Below are positions 8,265-17,537 of a DNA stretch of 40,109 nucleotides, piece after piece (within the stretch, counting starts at the first letter, position 1; every line of letters begins with the position of its first letter). Source of the stretch: Streptosporangiaceae bacterium (GTDB lineage Bacteria; Actinomycetota; Actinomycetes; Streptosporangiales; Streptosporangiaceae); the NCBI GenBank assembly GCA_030041135.1, contig JASHOL010000312.1:1-40109 (forward strand), written 5' to 3'. The notes under the pieces were generated by a model, which saw only the letters and a program-made list of their open reading frames with translations, did no database searches and had not been told where the DNA came from. The translations under genes were made by a program, and so were the position numbers.

Positions 8265-11200
8265 ATGGCGGCAGGCAAGCCGGCGGGCCGGGCTATCGGT
8301 GGCAGGGACGGGTTCGTGCACCTGCACGTGCACACCGAGTATTCGATGCTGGATGGGGCCGCCCGGCTGTCGGACCTGTTCGCCGAGTGCGAGCGCATGG
8401 GCATGGACGCCATCGCGATCACCGACCACGGCAATGTCTACGGTGCCTATGATTTCGCGACACGGGCGAACGCTGCGGGCATCAAGCCGATCATCGGGAC
8501 CGAAGCCTACGTGGCGCCCGAGCACCGCGGGCTCAAGCAGCCGGTCCGCTGGGGCACGCCCGCGCAGCGGGACGACGACGTCTCCGGCAGCGGCGCCTAC
8601 ACGCACATGACGCTGCTGGCCGAGAGCACCGAGGGCATGCACAACCTGTTCAAGATGTCCTCGCGGGCCTCGCTCGAGGGTTACTTCCGCAGGCCCAGGA
8701 TGGACAGGGAGCTGCTGGCGGAGTACTCGAAGGGCCTCATCGGTACTACCGGCTGCGCGGGCGGCGAGGTGCCTACACGGCTGCGGCTCGGCCAGTTCGA
8801 GCAGGCCAGGCAGGCCGCCGCCGATTTCCGCGACATCTTCGGGCCCGGCAACTTCTTCGCCGAGATCATGGAACATGGGGTGGAGGTCGAGCGCCGGTAC
8901 GGCGAGGGCCTGCGCCAGATCGCCAGGGACCTGAACCTGCCCTACCTGGCGACGAACGACCTGCACTACACCCGCGAGTCGGACGCGCCCGCGCACGAGG
9001 CGCTGCTGTGCGTGCAGACCGGCAGCACGCTGGCCGACCCTGACCGGCTCCAGTTCGAGGGCTCCAGCTACTACCTCAAGAGCCCGCAGCAGATGCGGGC
9101 GCTGCGCAGCGATGATGACTGGCGGGCAGCCTGCGACAACACGTTGCTGGTGGCCGAGCGAGTCGAGGCGACCTTCGCCAAGAACAACCTCATGCCGCTG
9201 TTCCCGCTGCCCGGCGGCGAGACCGAGGCGACCTGGATGCGCAAGGAAGTCTGGCGCGGCATGGACTGGCGCTATCCGGACGGCTACGACGAGCAGCGCC
9301 GCCAGCAGGCCGAGTACGAGATGGGTGTCATCGAGACGATGGGGTTCTGCGGCTACTTCCTGGTCGTGGCCGACTTCATCATGTGGGCCAAGCGCAACGG
9401 CATCCGGGTCGGCCCGTGCCGGGGGTCGGCCGGCGGCTCGATCGTGTCGTATGCGCTCGGCATCACCGACCTGGACCCGATCGTGCACGGGCTGGTGTTC
9501 GAGCGGTTCCTGAACCCCGAGCGAGTATCGATGCCCGACATCGACATCGACTTCGACGAGCGCCGGCGGGGCGACGTGATCCGGTACGTCACCGAGAAGT
9601 ACGGGGATGACCGGGTTGCCCAGATCATCACCTACGGCACGATCAAGGCCAAAGCCGCCGTGAAGGACGCGAGCCGGGTGCTCGGCTTCCCTTACGCCCT
9701 CGGCGACCGGATCACCAAGGCGTTCCCGCCCGCGGTGCTTGGCAAGGACATCTCGCTTTCGGTCATCTTCGACCCTGAGCACTCGCGCTACGGCGAGGCG
9801 GGCGAGGTGCGGTCAATGTACGAGGCCGAGGCCGAGGTCCGGCAGGTGATCGACCTGGCCCGCGGCCTGGAGGGGCTGATCCGCCAGCCCGGCGTCCACG
9901 CGGCGGGCGTGATCATGAGCAGCGAGCCGCTACTCGAGCACATCCCGGTCTGGCGGCGCGAGGCCGACGGCGCCATCATCACCCAGTTCGACTACCCGGC
10001 GTGCGAGGACATCGGCCTGCTGAAGATGGACTTCCTCGGGCTCAGGAACCTCACGATCCTGGAAGACGCGGTGGCCGGTATCAAGGCCAACCGGGGCATC
10101 GACATCGACCTCGATCACCTGCCGCTGGACGACAAGGCGACCTATGAGTTGTTCGCGCGCGGCGACACGCTCGGGGTGTTCCAGATGGAAGGCGGGCCGA
10201 TGCGCGCGCTGCTGCGGGCCATGCGCGCGGACAAGTTCGGCGACATATCCGCGGTAAACGCGCTGTACCGGCCGGGCCCGATGGCTAGCGCGCCGGTCTA
10301 CGCCGACCGCAAGACCGGCCGGGCGCCGGTCACGCCGATTCACCCGGAACTGGCCGACGCCCTGGAGGACATCCTGGGCGAGAGCTATGGCCTGCTGGTT
10401 TACCAGGAGGACGTGATGTTCGCCGCGCAGCGGCTGGCCGGCTACTCACCCGGCAAGGCCGACCTGCTGCGCCGGGCCATGGGCAAGAAGAAGAAGGAAG
10501 TCCTGGACGCCGAGTACGAGCCGTTCGCGGCCGGGATGAAGGCCAACGGATACTCCGACGCCGCCATCAAGACGATCTGGGACGTCATGGTCCCGTTCTC
10601 CGGCTACGCCTTCAACAAGGCGCATGCGGCCGGGTACGCGCTGGTCGCGTACTGGACGGCGTACCTGAAGGCCCACTACCCGGCCGAGTACATGGCCGGG
10701 CTGCTGACATCGGTGGCCGGCGACAAGGACAAATCCGCCCTGTACCTGAACGAGTGCCGCCGGATGGGCATCAAGGTGCTGCCGCCCGACGTTAACGCGT
10801 CAAACGCGATATTTACCCCCGTGGGCTCCGATATCCGGTTCGGCATGGCCGCGGTGCGCAACGTCGGCACCGCCGTGGTCGACTCGATTGTCGCCGCACG
10901 CAGGGCCAAGGGCGCGTTCACGAGCTTCTCCGACTTCCTGCGCAAGGTCCCGGTCAACGTTTGCAACAAGCGCGTCATCGAGTCGCTGGTCAAGGCGGGC
11001 GCGTTCGATTCGTTCGGGCACCCGCGGCGCGGCCTGATGCTCATCCACGAGCAGGCGGTCGACGCGATCATCGACGTCAAGCGGAACGAGGCCATCGGCC
11101 AGGACTCGCTGTTCGGCGACGATACCGAGGCCGACGTGACCTTCGACGTCCCCATCCCCGACGGTGAGTGGGAGAAGTCCACCCTGCTCGCGTTCGAGCG

Positions 11201-11831
11201 GGAGATGCTCGGGCTGTATGTGTCCGATCATCCGCTGCTCGGCATCGAGCACGTGCTGGCCGCGGCCACGGACTGCTCGCTCGCGCAGCTGCTCGGGTCC
11301 GCTGACGACGATCCCGGTGCCGGCCGGGGCGATCGCTCCGACAGTCAGGTGGTGACCGTCGGCGGGATCCTGTCCGGCGTCCAGCGCAAGGTGACCAGGC
11401 AGGGCGGAACCTGGGCCACGGCCACGTTCGAGGACCTGGAAGGCGCCATCGAGGTGCTGTTCTTCCCGGCCACCTACGCCCAGTGCATGAGCCAGGTCAT
11501 CGACGATGCCATCGTGATCGTGCGGGGCAGGCTGGACCGGCGCGAGGAAGTGCCCAAGCTGGTCGCGATGGACGTCAGCGTCCCGGACATCAGCGCGGGC
11601 GACACGGGCCCTTTCGTCGTGTCAGTCCTTGAGGCCAGGTGCGTGCCGCCGGTGGTGGAGCGGCTCAAGGAGGTGCTGCGCACCCATCCCGGCCCGATCG
11701 AGGTACACCTGCGCCTGCTCACCGGCAGCCGTACGCGGGTGCTCAAGCTGGACGACAAGCTGCGGGTGAAGCCGTCTCCCTCGCTGCTGGCTGACCTCAA
11801 GCAGTTGCTCGGCCCCGCCTGCGTCGGCTGA
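8265..11831 (+). CDS. dnaE: DNA polymerase III alpha subunit
   Basis: The replicative DNA polymerase catalytic subunit, 1188 residues, which is full length for the DnaE1 type. An intact PHP domain is at about residues 15-300: HLHVHTEYSMLDG, ITDHGNVYG and NDLHYTRE. Intact metal ligands here suit the PHP proofreading activity known for mycobacterial DnaE1. The palm follows, with GPCRGSAGGSIVSY and PDIDIDF (catalytic D425 and D427). After it come the thumb/fingers segment with AMGKKKKEVLDAEYEPF, the YAFNKAHAAGYALVAYWTAYLK segment, and a C-terminal OB-fold/beta-clamp binding region. The ATG is preceded by GGAGG at 8251-8255. It lies 141 nt after the rluD-type gene and may have its own promoter. 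Confidence 0.97.
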   Translation: MAAGKPAGRAIGGRDGFVHLHVHTEYSMLDGAARLSDLFAECERMGMDAIAITDHGNVYGAYDFATRANAAGIKPIIGTEAYVAPEHRGLKQPVRWGTPAQRDDDVSGSGAYTHMTLLAESTEGMHNLFKMSSRASLEGYFRRPRMDRELLAEYSKGLIGTTGCAGGEVPTRLRLGQFEQARQAAADFRDIFGPGNFFAEIMEHGVEVERRYGEGLRQIARDLNLPYLATNDLHYTRESDAPAHEALLCVQTGSTLADPDRLQFEGSSYYLKSPQQMRALRSDDDWRAACDNTLLVAERVEATFAKNNLMPLFPLPGGETEATWMRKEVWRGMDWRYPDGYDEQRRQQAEYEMGVIETMGFCGYFLVVADFIMWAKRNGIRVGPCRGSAGGSIVSYALGITDLDPIVHGLVFERFLNPERVSMPDIDIDFDERRRGDVIRYVTEKYGDDRVAQIITYGTIKAKAAVKDASRVLGFPYALGDRITKAFPPAVLGKDISLSVIFDPEHSRYGEAGEVRSMYEAEAEVRQVIDLARGLEGLIRQPGVHAAGVIMSSEPLLEHIPVWRREADGAIITQFDYPACEDIGLLKMDFLGLRNLTILEDAVAGIKANRGIDIDLDHLPLDDKATYELFARGDTLGVFQMEGGPMRALLRAMRADKFGDISAVNALYRPGPMASAPVYADRKTGRAPVTPIHPELADALEDILGESYGLLVYQEDVMFAAQRLAGYSPGKADLLRRAMGKKKKEVLDAEYEPFAAGMKANGYSDAAIKTIWDVMVPFSGYAFNKAHAAGYALVAYWTAYLKAHYPAEYMAGLLTSVAGDKDKSALYLNECRRMGIKVLPPDVNASNAIFTPVGSDIRFGMAAVRNVGTAVVDSIVAARRAKGAFTSFSDFLRKVPVNVCNKRVIESLVKAGAFDSFGHPRRGLMLIHEQAVDAIIDVKRNEAIGQDSLFGDDTEADVTFDVPIPDGEWEKSTLLAFEREMLGLYVSDHPLLGIEHVLAAATDCSLAQLLGSADDDPGAGRGDRSDSQVVTVGGILSGVQRKVTRQGGTWATATFEDLEGAIEVLFFPATYAQCMSQVIDDAIVIVRGRLDRREEVPKLVAMDVSVPDISAGDTGPFVVSVLEARCVPPVVERLKEVLRTHPGPIEVHLRLLTGSRTRVLKLDDKLRVKPSPSLLADLKQLLGPACVG

Positions 11832-12021
11832 CACAGGCGCGAACCCCAGGCTGGCCCAGGCTAGCCGTTAGGTACGCCGAGGTAAGGGAACTCGCGCTGC
11901 AGATCGTCGTGCGGGCTGAGGCCGTCCGAGTTCGGCCCGCCGCAAGGCCAGCCCGCATCGGTGCGACTGCGGCGGCCGTGGACCGTATGCGCAGCGAATG
12001 CAGCCGAGACCGCGCAATGGG

Positions 12022-12027
12022 TACGAT
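12022..12027 (+). promoter_or_regulatory. Candidate -10 box for DUF2254 gene
   Basis: TACGAT, a good actinobacterial TANNNT -10 hexamer, in the 281-nt gap after dnaE. It would place the transcript start near 12034, about 80 nt before the GTG at 12113. No convincing -35 box is seen. Confidence 0.3.
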
Positions 12028-12112
12028 CAACCTCGGGCGCGACGTGGGCTACGTACGCGCGGGTGAGCCGGGAAGTCTGGTCGGCACTGGACCAGCCTCT
12101 GGAGGCTCACGA

Positions 12113-13579
12113 GTGAATGGGATCGGTCATGACCGGGGGCGGGGGCCAGTGATCCGCAGGCTGCTGCGCGGGTCTGAATGGCGCCAGGACGTGCTTCGGA
12201 CCAACCTCTGGCTGATCCCTGCCGTCGAGATCGCCGGCGCCGTGGTGCTGTTCATCTGTACCTACGCGCTGGACCGGGCCGCCTACGACGGCGTGTTCAA
12301 GGTGCCGGGCTGGGCCATCAGCGGCTCGCCGGACGTGGCGAGGACCGTGCTGACCGCGATCGCGGCCGCGGTCATCACCGTCATCGGCGTCGTGTTCTCG
12401 ATCGTGATCGTCGCCCTGACCCTGACCTCCACGCAGTTCGGGCCGCGGATGCTGCGAACGTTCATCCGCGATCGCGGCACTCAGCTCACGCTGGGCACGT
12501 TCGTGGGAACGTTCGTCTACGCCGTCCTGACGCTGGGCTCGGTCGGCCAGGGCAGCCACGGCAGCTTCGTGCCTCATATCAGCGTCACGATGACGCTTGT
12601 CCTCACGCTGGTCGACGTGGGCGTGCTGGTCTACTTCCTGCACCACATCGCCGTCCAGATTCAGCTGCCCCAGGTCATCGCCGGCATCGCGGGCGACTTG
12701 CAGAGCGCGATCGAGTTGCAGACGAGCGATGACGCGGGCGGCCCGGACTCGGAGCTGGCGACCGTGGTGATTGCCAGCATGGAGGGCCACGGCGGCGCGG
12801 TCGCGGCGCCGCGCAGCGGCTACCTGCAGTACATCGAGCACGAGAAGCTCGTCGAAGTCGCCACCGAGGTGGACGCGGTGGTGCACGTCCTGTACCGGCC
12901 AGGTCACTTCATCGTGCAGGGCCACCCCTACGTGCGGGTCTGGCCGGCCGCGGCGGCGGATAAGGTCGCTAGCGAGATGGCGGGGGCGCACGTGACCGGC
13001 CCGTACCGGACCCTGGCGCAGGACGTCTCGTTCGGCATGGACCAGCTCGTGGAGATCGCGATCCGCGCGCTGTCGTCGGCCGTCAACGACACCTTCACGG
13101 CGCTCACCTGCATCGACTGGATCGGCGACAGCCTGTACAAGGTGACCGGCCGGTGGCAGCCCACGAGGGTGTACCGCGACGCCGAGGGCGTGGTCAGGGT
13201 GATCGCGACCGAGACGACCTACGCCCGGCTGGTCAGCCGCGGGTTTGAGAAGATCCGCCAGGCCGGTCGCGGCATGCCGGCGGTGATGATCCGCCAGCTG
13301 GACGCGCTCGCCCGGATCATGGAGCGCACGACCGCCGACGCCGACCGGGATGTGCTCCTCAGCCAGGCGGCGATGATCGACCGGCTGAGCCAGTCAACCG
13401 TCGACGAGCCGTGCGACCGCGAGGACATCGATCGCGCGTACCAGGCCGTGCTCGCCGCCCACGCGCGCTCGCTCGCCGCGAACCCGGTCTTAGGGGGGAA
13501 CGAGGTGCCACCGGGGCGAGCCCGCGCCCGCACCAGAGGGTCGTCCGGGGGTCAGGCGTCGCGCTTGTCCAGGAAGTAG
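12113..13579 (+). CDS. DUF2254 family membrane protein
   Basis: A 488-residue protein matching the DUF2254 pattern. Four hydrophobic helices fill the N-terminal 175 residues (about 32-51, 78-102, 125-142 and 152-174). LTLTSTQFGPRMLRTF follows the second, and YFLHHIAVQIQ follows the fourth. The rest is a soluble domain with SGYLQYIEHEKLV and the very characteristic DVSFGMDQLVEIAIRALSSA followed by NDTFTALTCIDW. The family has no established biochemical role. The chosen GTG has GGAGG 7 nt upstream (12101-12105); the frame is open further upstream to 11909, but without a ribosome-binding site. The 3' end overlaps the convergent permease gene by 28 nt. Confidence 0.88.
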   Translation: MNGIGHDRGRGPVIRRLLRGSEWRQDVLRTNLWLIPAVEIAGAVVLFICTYALDRAAYDGVFKVPGWAISGSPDVARTVLTAIAAAVITVIGVVFSIVIVALTLTSTQFGPRMLRTFIRDRGTQLTLGTFVGTFVYAVLTLGSVGQGSHGSFVPHISVTMTLVLTLVDVGVLVYFLHHIAVQIQLPQVIAGIAGDLQSAIELQTSDDAGGPDSELATVVIASMEGHGGAVAAPRSGYLQYIEHEKLVEVATEVDAVVHVLYRPGHFIVQGHPYVRVWPAAAADKVASEMAGAHVTGPYRTLAQDVSFGMDQLVEIAIRALSSAVNDTFTALTCIDWIGDSLYKVTGRWQPTRVYRDAEGVVRVIATETTYARLVSRGFEKIRQAGRGMPAVMIRQLDALARIMERTTADADRDVLLSQAAMIDRLSQSTVDEPCDREDIDRAYQAVLAAHARSLAANPVLGGNEVPPGRARARTRGSSGGQASRLSRK

Positions 13580-14409
13580 GCGGCCAGGCCGAGCAGGACC
13601 GCAGCCCAGATGCAGAGCACCCCGAACCCTTCCCAGGCGCTCAGCAGGTTCGGGTTCGCCGTCGAGTGGATGATGAAGACCTGCGTTCCCGCCTGGACCG
13701 GCAGGTAGGCGTTGATGTAGTCCCAGGGCGAGGAACTCGGGAGTAGCCCGGACAGGATCGGCAGCACGAACGCGACGCATACGGCGATGGCGACCGCGCC
13801 CGCGGTGTGCCGGACCAGGGCCCCGATGCCGAGCGCGAGCAGGCCGAAGACCACCAGGTAGAGCCCGGCGCCGATGGTAGCCCTGAGGATGTCGGTGCCG
13901 CTCAGCGACACCGAGACGTAGGGATGCAGGATCGCCGCGCCCACGAACAGAGAGACGAACACCACGATCTCGGCCAGCACCACCATGATCAGCGAGAAGA
14001 CCGTGACCTTCGCCGCCAGCATCGGGAGCCGCTTGGGCACCGCGAGCAGCGACGCCCGGATCACCCCGGTCGAGTACTCGCTGGTTATGACCAGCACACC
14101 GAGCACGGCGATCGTGAGCTGGCCCAGGTAGATCGCCGCGCCGAAGATGATGCTGGTCGGGTCGGTCAGGGCTGTGGCGTCGCGGGCGGCGGCGCGCGGC
14201 CCGTGCCAGTTGGCCTCGGTCACCCACGTGATCAGCGCCGTGATGCCGATCGTGATGATCACGAAGAGGATCAGCGTCCAGGCGGTCGACCGGACGGAAC
14301 GGATCTTCGTCCACTCCGACAGCATGTAATGGCCGAATCCGGCCCGGCGAAGCTGGCTGTCGGGCGGGGCCTGGGCGGGGGAGACGCTGGCGGTGGGGGC
14401 GGCGCTCAT
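13552..14409 (-). CDS. ABC transporter permease (ABC-2 type)
   Basis: A 285-residue membrane protein with about six transmembrane segments after a 25-residue hydrophilic N-terminus. SEWTKIRSVRSTAWTL just before the first helix is the usual start of ABC-2 permeases paired with single-domain ATPases in actinomycetes. ITSEYSTGVIRASLLAVPKR is the conserved cytoplasmic loop that contacts the ATPase. The ATG overlaps the stop of the ATPase gene (ATGA), so the two are coupled and probably form a 2+2 exporter. The substrate is unknown; nothing nearby looks like a resistance, lantibiotic or two-component gene. Confidence 0.9.
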   Translation of the reverse strand: MSAAPTASVSPAQAPPDSQLRRAGFGHYMLSEWTKIRSVRSTAWTLILFVIITIGITALITWVTEANWHGPRAAARDATALTDPTSIIFGAAIYLGQLTIAVLGVLVITSEYSTGVIRASLLAVPKRLPMLAAKVTVFSLIMVVLAEIVVFVSLFVGAAILHPYVSVSLSGTDILRATIGAGLYLVVFGLLALGIGALVRHTAGAVAIAVCVAFVLPILSGLLPSSSPWDYINAYLPVQAGTQVFIIHSTANPNLLSAWEGFGVLCIWAAVLLGLAAYFLDKRDA

Positions 14410-15371
14410 CGGGCGCTCCAATCGGCTGGCTGGGAGTCCAGGTGCCCGTACTCCAGGCTGTCGGCCGTGAGCTCGAGGAACGCTTCCTCCAGCGTGGCTA
14501 GCTGCGGTGTGAGCTCGTGCAGCACGATCGAAGCCGACGCCGCGAGCTCGCCGATCCGGGCGGCCGGGACCCCGGTAACGATGAGCACGGGGGCGTGGTC
14601 CCCGGCCGGGGCGGTGCCGTTGCCGTTGGTGGCCTCGGTGGCAGAGCCGCCTTCCTTCACGATCAGCGCCGTGAGCCGCTCGGCGTCCGGGGTGCGGACG
14701 CGCACCGACTGCCCGGACCCGCGGGCGATGATCTCCTCGGTGGCCGCCTCGGCGAGCAGCCGGCCGCGGCCGATCACGACGAGGTGATCAGCGGTGACCG
14801 CCATCTCGTTCATCAGGTGACTGGACACCAGGATCGTGCGGCCCTCGCCGGCCAGGTGCTTCATGAGGTTCCTGATCCAGAGGACGCCCTCAGGGTCCAG
14901 GCCGTTGACCGGCTCGTCCAGCAGCAGCACCTGCGGGTCGCCGAGCATGGCCGCGGCCACTCCGACCCGCTGGCTCATGCCGAGCGAGTACGAGCCGGTC
15001 CGCTTGCGGGCGACCTCCCGCAGCCCGACAAGGTCGAGCACGGCGTCGACGCGGCTGGTCGGCAGCCCTTGCGTCTGCGCCAGGAACAGCAGGTGGTTGC
15101 GGGCGCTGCGCCCGGTGTGCATCGACCTGGACTCAAGCAGGGCACCGACGGTGCGGAGGGGGTTGATCAGGTCCGAGTAGCCCTTGCCGTTGATCATGGC
15201 GGTCCCGCCGCTGGGCCGGTCCAGGCCGAGTATCAGGCGCATCGTGGTGGACTTTCCGGCGCCGTTCGGCCCGAGAAAACCAGTGACGCGGCCCGGCTGG
15301 ACCGTGAACGACAGGTGGTCGACCGCCACCTTGTCGCCGAATCGCTTGGTCAGGTCACGGACTTCGATCAT
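14406..15371 (-). CDS. ABC transporter ATP-binding protein
   Basis: A 321-residue ATPase of the DrrA/CcmA-like exporter class. Walker A is at residues 34-42 (GPNGAGKST), the signature at 128-135 (YSLGMSQR), Walker B plus D-loop at 148-160 (VLLLDEPVNGLDP), and the H-loop at H185 (VSSHLMNE). A C-terminal domain of about 100 residues follows, with a Gly/Thr/Asn-rich insert near the middle. The ATG at 15371 has GAGGA six bases upstream; a TTG codon at 15374 is less likely to be used. It powers the permease encoded immediately downstream. Substrate is not inferable. Confidence 0.93.
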   Translation of the reverse strand: MIEVRDLTKRFGDKVAVDHLSFTVQPGRVTGFLGPNGAGKSTTMRLILGLDRPSGGTAMINGKGYSDLINPLRTVGALLESRSMHTGRSARNHLLFLAQTQGLPTSRVDAVLDLVGLREVARKRTGSYSLGMSQRVGVAAAMLGDPQVLLLDEPVNGLDPEGVLWIRNLMKHLAGEGRTILVSSHLMNEMAVTADHLVVIGRGRLLAEAATEEIIARGSGQSVRVRTPDAERLTALIVKEGGSATEATNGNGTAPAGDHAPVLIVTGVPAARIGELAASASIVLHELTPQLATLEEAFLELTADSLEYGHLDSQPADWSAR

Positions 15372-15394
15372 CAACGGTCCTCATCCGGCGAAAA

Positions 15395-15425
15395 TTGGTA
15401 GTTGATCGCGGCGGGTCAGAGTCAA
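15395..15425 (-). promoter_or_regulatory. Candidate promoter of the ABC exporter operon
   Basis: On the minus strand TTGACT (15420-15425) is followed after 19 bp by TACCAA (15395-15400). The transcript would begin about 15-20 nt before the ATPase ATG, which leaves room for its GAGGA site. The -35 is good; the spacer is slightly long and the -10 lacks the final T. Confidence 0.35.
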
Positions 15426-15568
15426 GCTATCAAAGGCCTATCAGTGGGAGCCGACCCGTTCCGGGGTTAAAAGGTCTCAATCCCGGCACGATCAGCGGCG
15501 CTATCGATCATGAATGCGCCGTACCGGTACACAACCGCTCAGGATCGTCCCGTACGCTGCTACGGAGA

Positions 15569-16408
15569 ATGGCCGACAACACGCAGCTTACGCCGCCAGG
15601 CGGCTCGGCTGGCTATCCCGCAGTTGCCGTGCAGCCTGGGCCTGAGCGGCCCGGCCGCGGGCCGCTGACGGCCGTGCTCCTGATTGCCGCGGGCGCCCTG
15701 CTTGGCGTGATCGGCGGCCTGATCTGGGGCGAGGTCGCGCCGAGGGTGGTGTACCAGGTCGCCACGCTGAAGCCGCCGACGGCATACGCGGTGAACCCCG
15801 AAACCAACGCCTTCATCGCGGCGGACGGCATTTACAGTTTCATCGCCCTGGGCGGGGGAGCCCTGCTTGGCCTGGCCGGGTACCTGTTCGGGGTGCGGCG
15901 GTACGGAGTGCTGCCGATGATCGGCACCGTGGCCGGGGCCGTCGCGGCGGCGTTCATTGCGGCCTGGATCGGGAATGTGCAGACGGGCGCGAAATCGTTT
16001 AACAACACCCTGTCGACGAGCAAGGTTGGCGCTTTCCTGCGGGCGCCCATCCAGCTCGGCTCGCATGGTGCGCTGGCGTTCTGGCCGGTGGCAGCCGCGC
16101 TCGTGGCGGGCGGCCTGGAACTCTTCAGCTTCATGCGGGCCAGGCAGCGGGGACTAGCTCAGGGCGGGAGCTACGCGCCGTCGTTCGGCCGGCACCGGCT
16201 CGCATCGTGGCCTACGAGCTCACCGGACGCACCAGGTCGGGCTGATCCGGCGGCCCAGGCCGGTGGGGCTGGCCTTTGGGGGCTGTCGGGCGCTCCGCCG
16301 CCTCCGCCGCCCCGGCAGTGGCCGGGCGGCCCGGCCGGCCCGCCGACAGGCCGTTACGGCGTGCCGGAGGCCGACCCGCCCTCCGCGGCCGGCCGCGCCG
16401 ACGGCTGA
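15569..16408 (+). CDS. Four-helix membrane protein with proline-rich tail
   Basis: A 279-residue protein of unknown function. After a 30-residue Pro/Gly-rich N-terminus come four hydrophobic segments at about residues 34-56, 91-110, 116-136 and 165-186. Between the first two is an extracytoplasmic-looking loop (EVAPRVVYQVATLKPPTAYAVN), and FIAADGIYSFIA follows. The last 80 residues are disordered and rich in Pro, Gly and Ala, with PPPPPP. The general plan resembles DUF2567-type actinobacterial membrane proteins, but this is a guess. The ATG at 15569 is preceded by CGGAGA. A TACGCT hexamer at 15553-15558 suggests a very short leader. It is divergent from the ABC operon and convergent with ppgK. 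Confidence 0.7.
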   Translation: MADNTQLTPPGGSAGYPAVAVQPGPERPGRGPLTAVLLIAAGALLGVIGGLIWGEVAPRVVYQVATLKPPTAYAVNPETNAFIAADGIYSFIALGGGALLGLAGYLFGVRRYGVLPMIGTVAGAVAAAFIAAWIGNVQTGAKSFNNTLSTSKVGAFLRAPIQLGSHGALAFWPVAAALVAGGLELFSFMRARQRGLAQGGSYAPSFGRHRLASWPTSSPDAPGRADPAAQAGGAGLWGLSGAPPPPPPRQWPGGPAGPPTGRYGVPEADPPSAAGRADG

Positions 16409-16459
16409 GCGCCCGGCACTTCATGATCGACTCGCCGACGGGCGGTGCGGTCGGGCCGG

Positions 16460-17200
16460 TCAGGCGCTGTCGGCGGCCATTGCCGCGCCGACGATGCCAG
16501 CCTCGTTCTGCAAGGAAGCCGGCACCAGGCGCGCGTGCAAGTCGTGCAGCCTCGGGATGAACTTATCGGCCTTCCTGCTGACGCCGCCGCCAATGATGAT
16601 CAGGTCAGGCGACAGCAGCGCCTCCATATGCAGCAAGTACTCGTCGAGCCGCTCGGCCCACACACCCCAGTGCAGGTCTTCGGCCTCCCTGGCATGCTCG
16701 GACGCGCGCTTCTCGGCGTCCTTGCCGTGGATCTCGACGTGGCCGAACTCGGTGTTGGGCACCAAGATGCCGTCAATGAACAGGGCGCTGCCGATGCCGG
16801 TGCCGAGCGTGAGCATGAGGACCGTGCCCCGCTCACCCTTGCCCGCGCCGAACTTCATCTCGGCGACCCCGGCGGCGTCGGCATCGTTGAGCAGCGTCAC
16901 GTTCAGGCCGGTCGCCTGGCTGAAGGCTTCGACGCCGTTGGTCCCGATCCAGCTCGAGTCGAGGTTGGCCGCGGTCCTGATGGCGCCGCCGATGACAACT
17001 CCTGGAAAGGTTATGCCGGCCATGCCGGACCAGCGGCATGACTTGACCAGGTCCGCTACGACCGCAGTCACGGCATCCGGAGTAGCTGGATACGGTGTGT
17101 CCAGTTTCTGCCTCTCCGCAATCAGCTGGCCGGTATTGGTATCCACCGGCGCTGCCTTGACGCCGCTGCCGCCGATGTCGATGCCAAGCACGTGGGCCAC
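16460..17200 (-). CDS. ppgK: Polyphosphate glucokinase
   Basis: ROK-family kinase of 246 residues that phosphorylates glucose using inorganic polyphosphate, and usually ATP as well. The N-terminal phosphate-binding loop is LGIDIGGSGVKAAPVD (residues 5-20). The sugar-binding segment contains catalytic D106 in LLNDADAAGVAEMKFG, and LTLGTGIGSALFIDG is the second phosphate motif. NTEFGHVEI holds the glucose-contacting Glu/His. Length and the GGSGVK-APVD start match actinobacterial PpgK rather than general ROK glucokinases, which also carry a C-x2-C zinc site that is absent here. The GTG start has GGAGG five bases upstream. No carbohydrate operon is adjacent. Confidence 0.9.
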   Translation of the reverse strand: MAHVLGIDIGGSGVKAAPVDTNTGQLIAERQKLDTPYPATPDAVTAVVADLVKSCRWSGMAGITFPGVVIGGAIRTAANLDSSWIGTNGVEAFSQATGLNVTLLNDADAAGVAEMKFGAGKGERGTVLMLTLGTGIGSALFIDGILVPNTEFGHVEIHGKDAEKRASEHAREAEDLHWGVWAERLDEYLLHMEALLSPDLIIIGGGVSRKADKFIPRLHDLHARLVPASLQNEAGIVGAAMAADSA

Positions 17201-17537
17201 GCTTGCCTCCGTCAGGTGAGCGGCACTGCCGGTGCCATACGGTCCTCAAGAGCAAAGCGTAGGCCAAGTCCCCACCGGGCCACGTACGAGCGCTGACGGG
17301 GCTCACCGAGGGCAGCCAGCGGCTCGAACCCGGCTGGTCACGGGGAGAGCCGGACCGGCCGCCGTGTCGCGGCCGGGTTGACCCCGACACCTTCGCCGTC
17401 CCCGACCGTGAGGTGTCGGTCAGGTTCAGCTGATAGGCCCCGGCGACCACGTCACCAGGCGCGACGTCGCTGCCGGCCGTGCGAGCACCGAAACGGCGCT
17501 AAAGCGGCTGCCGCGCTCGCGGCCGGAATTCTCGGAC
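17201..17537. other. Gene-free stretch between ppgK and the D2HGDH-like gene
   Basis: A 337-nt gap upstream of ppgK and downstream of the flavoprotein gene, both on the minus strand. It contains the 9-bp inverted repeat listed separately and the ppgK ribosome-binding site (17206-17210). No other convincing gene or RNA was seen. Confidence 0.5.
17384..17419. repeat. 9-bp perfect inverted repeat upstream of ppgK
   Basis: CCGACACCT (17384-17392) and AGGTGTCGG (17411-17419) are perfect reverse complements separated by 18 nt. The site is 184 nt before the ppgK start and about 120 nt after the D2HGDH-like gene stop. It may be a terminator hairpin for the serA operon without a T-run, or an operator for ppgK. 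Confidence 0.5.

Noticed and set aside
7179-9782. 867-codon open frame antisense to rluD and dnaE
   Set aside because: It spans two well-conserved plus-strand genes, has no start context and shows shadow-like composition.
11909-12112. 68-codon upstream extension of the DUF2254 gene
   Set aside because: It is Arg/Ala-rich with no conservation pattern, and the GTG at 12113 has a strong GGAGG at correct spacing.
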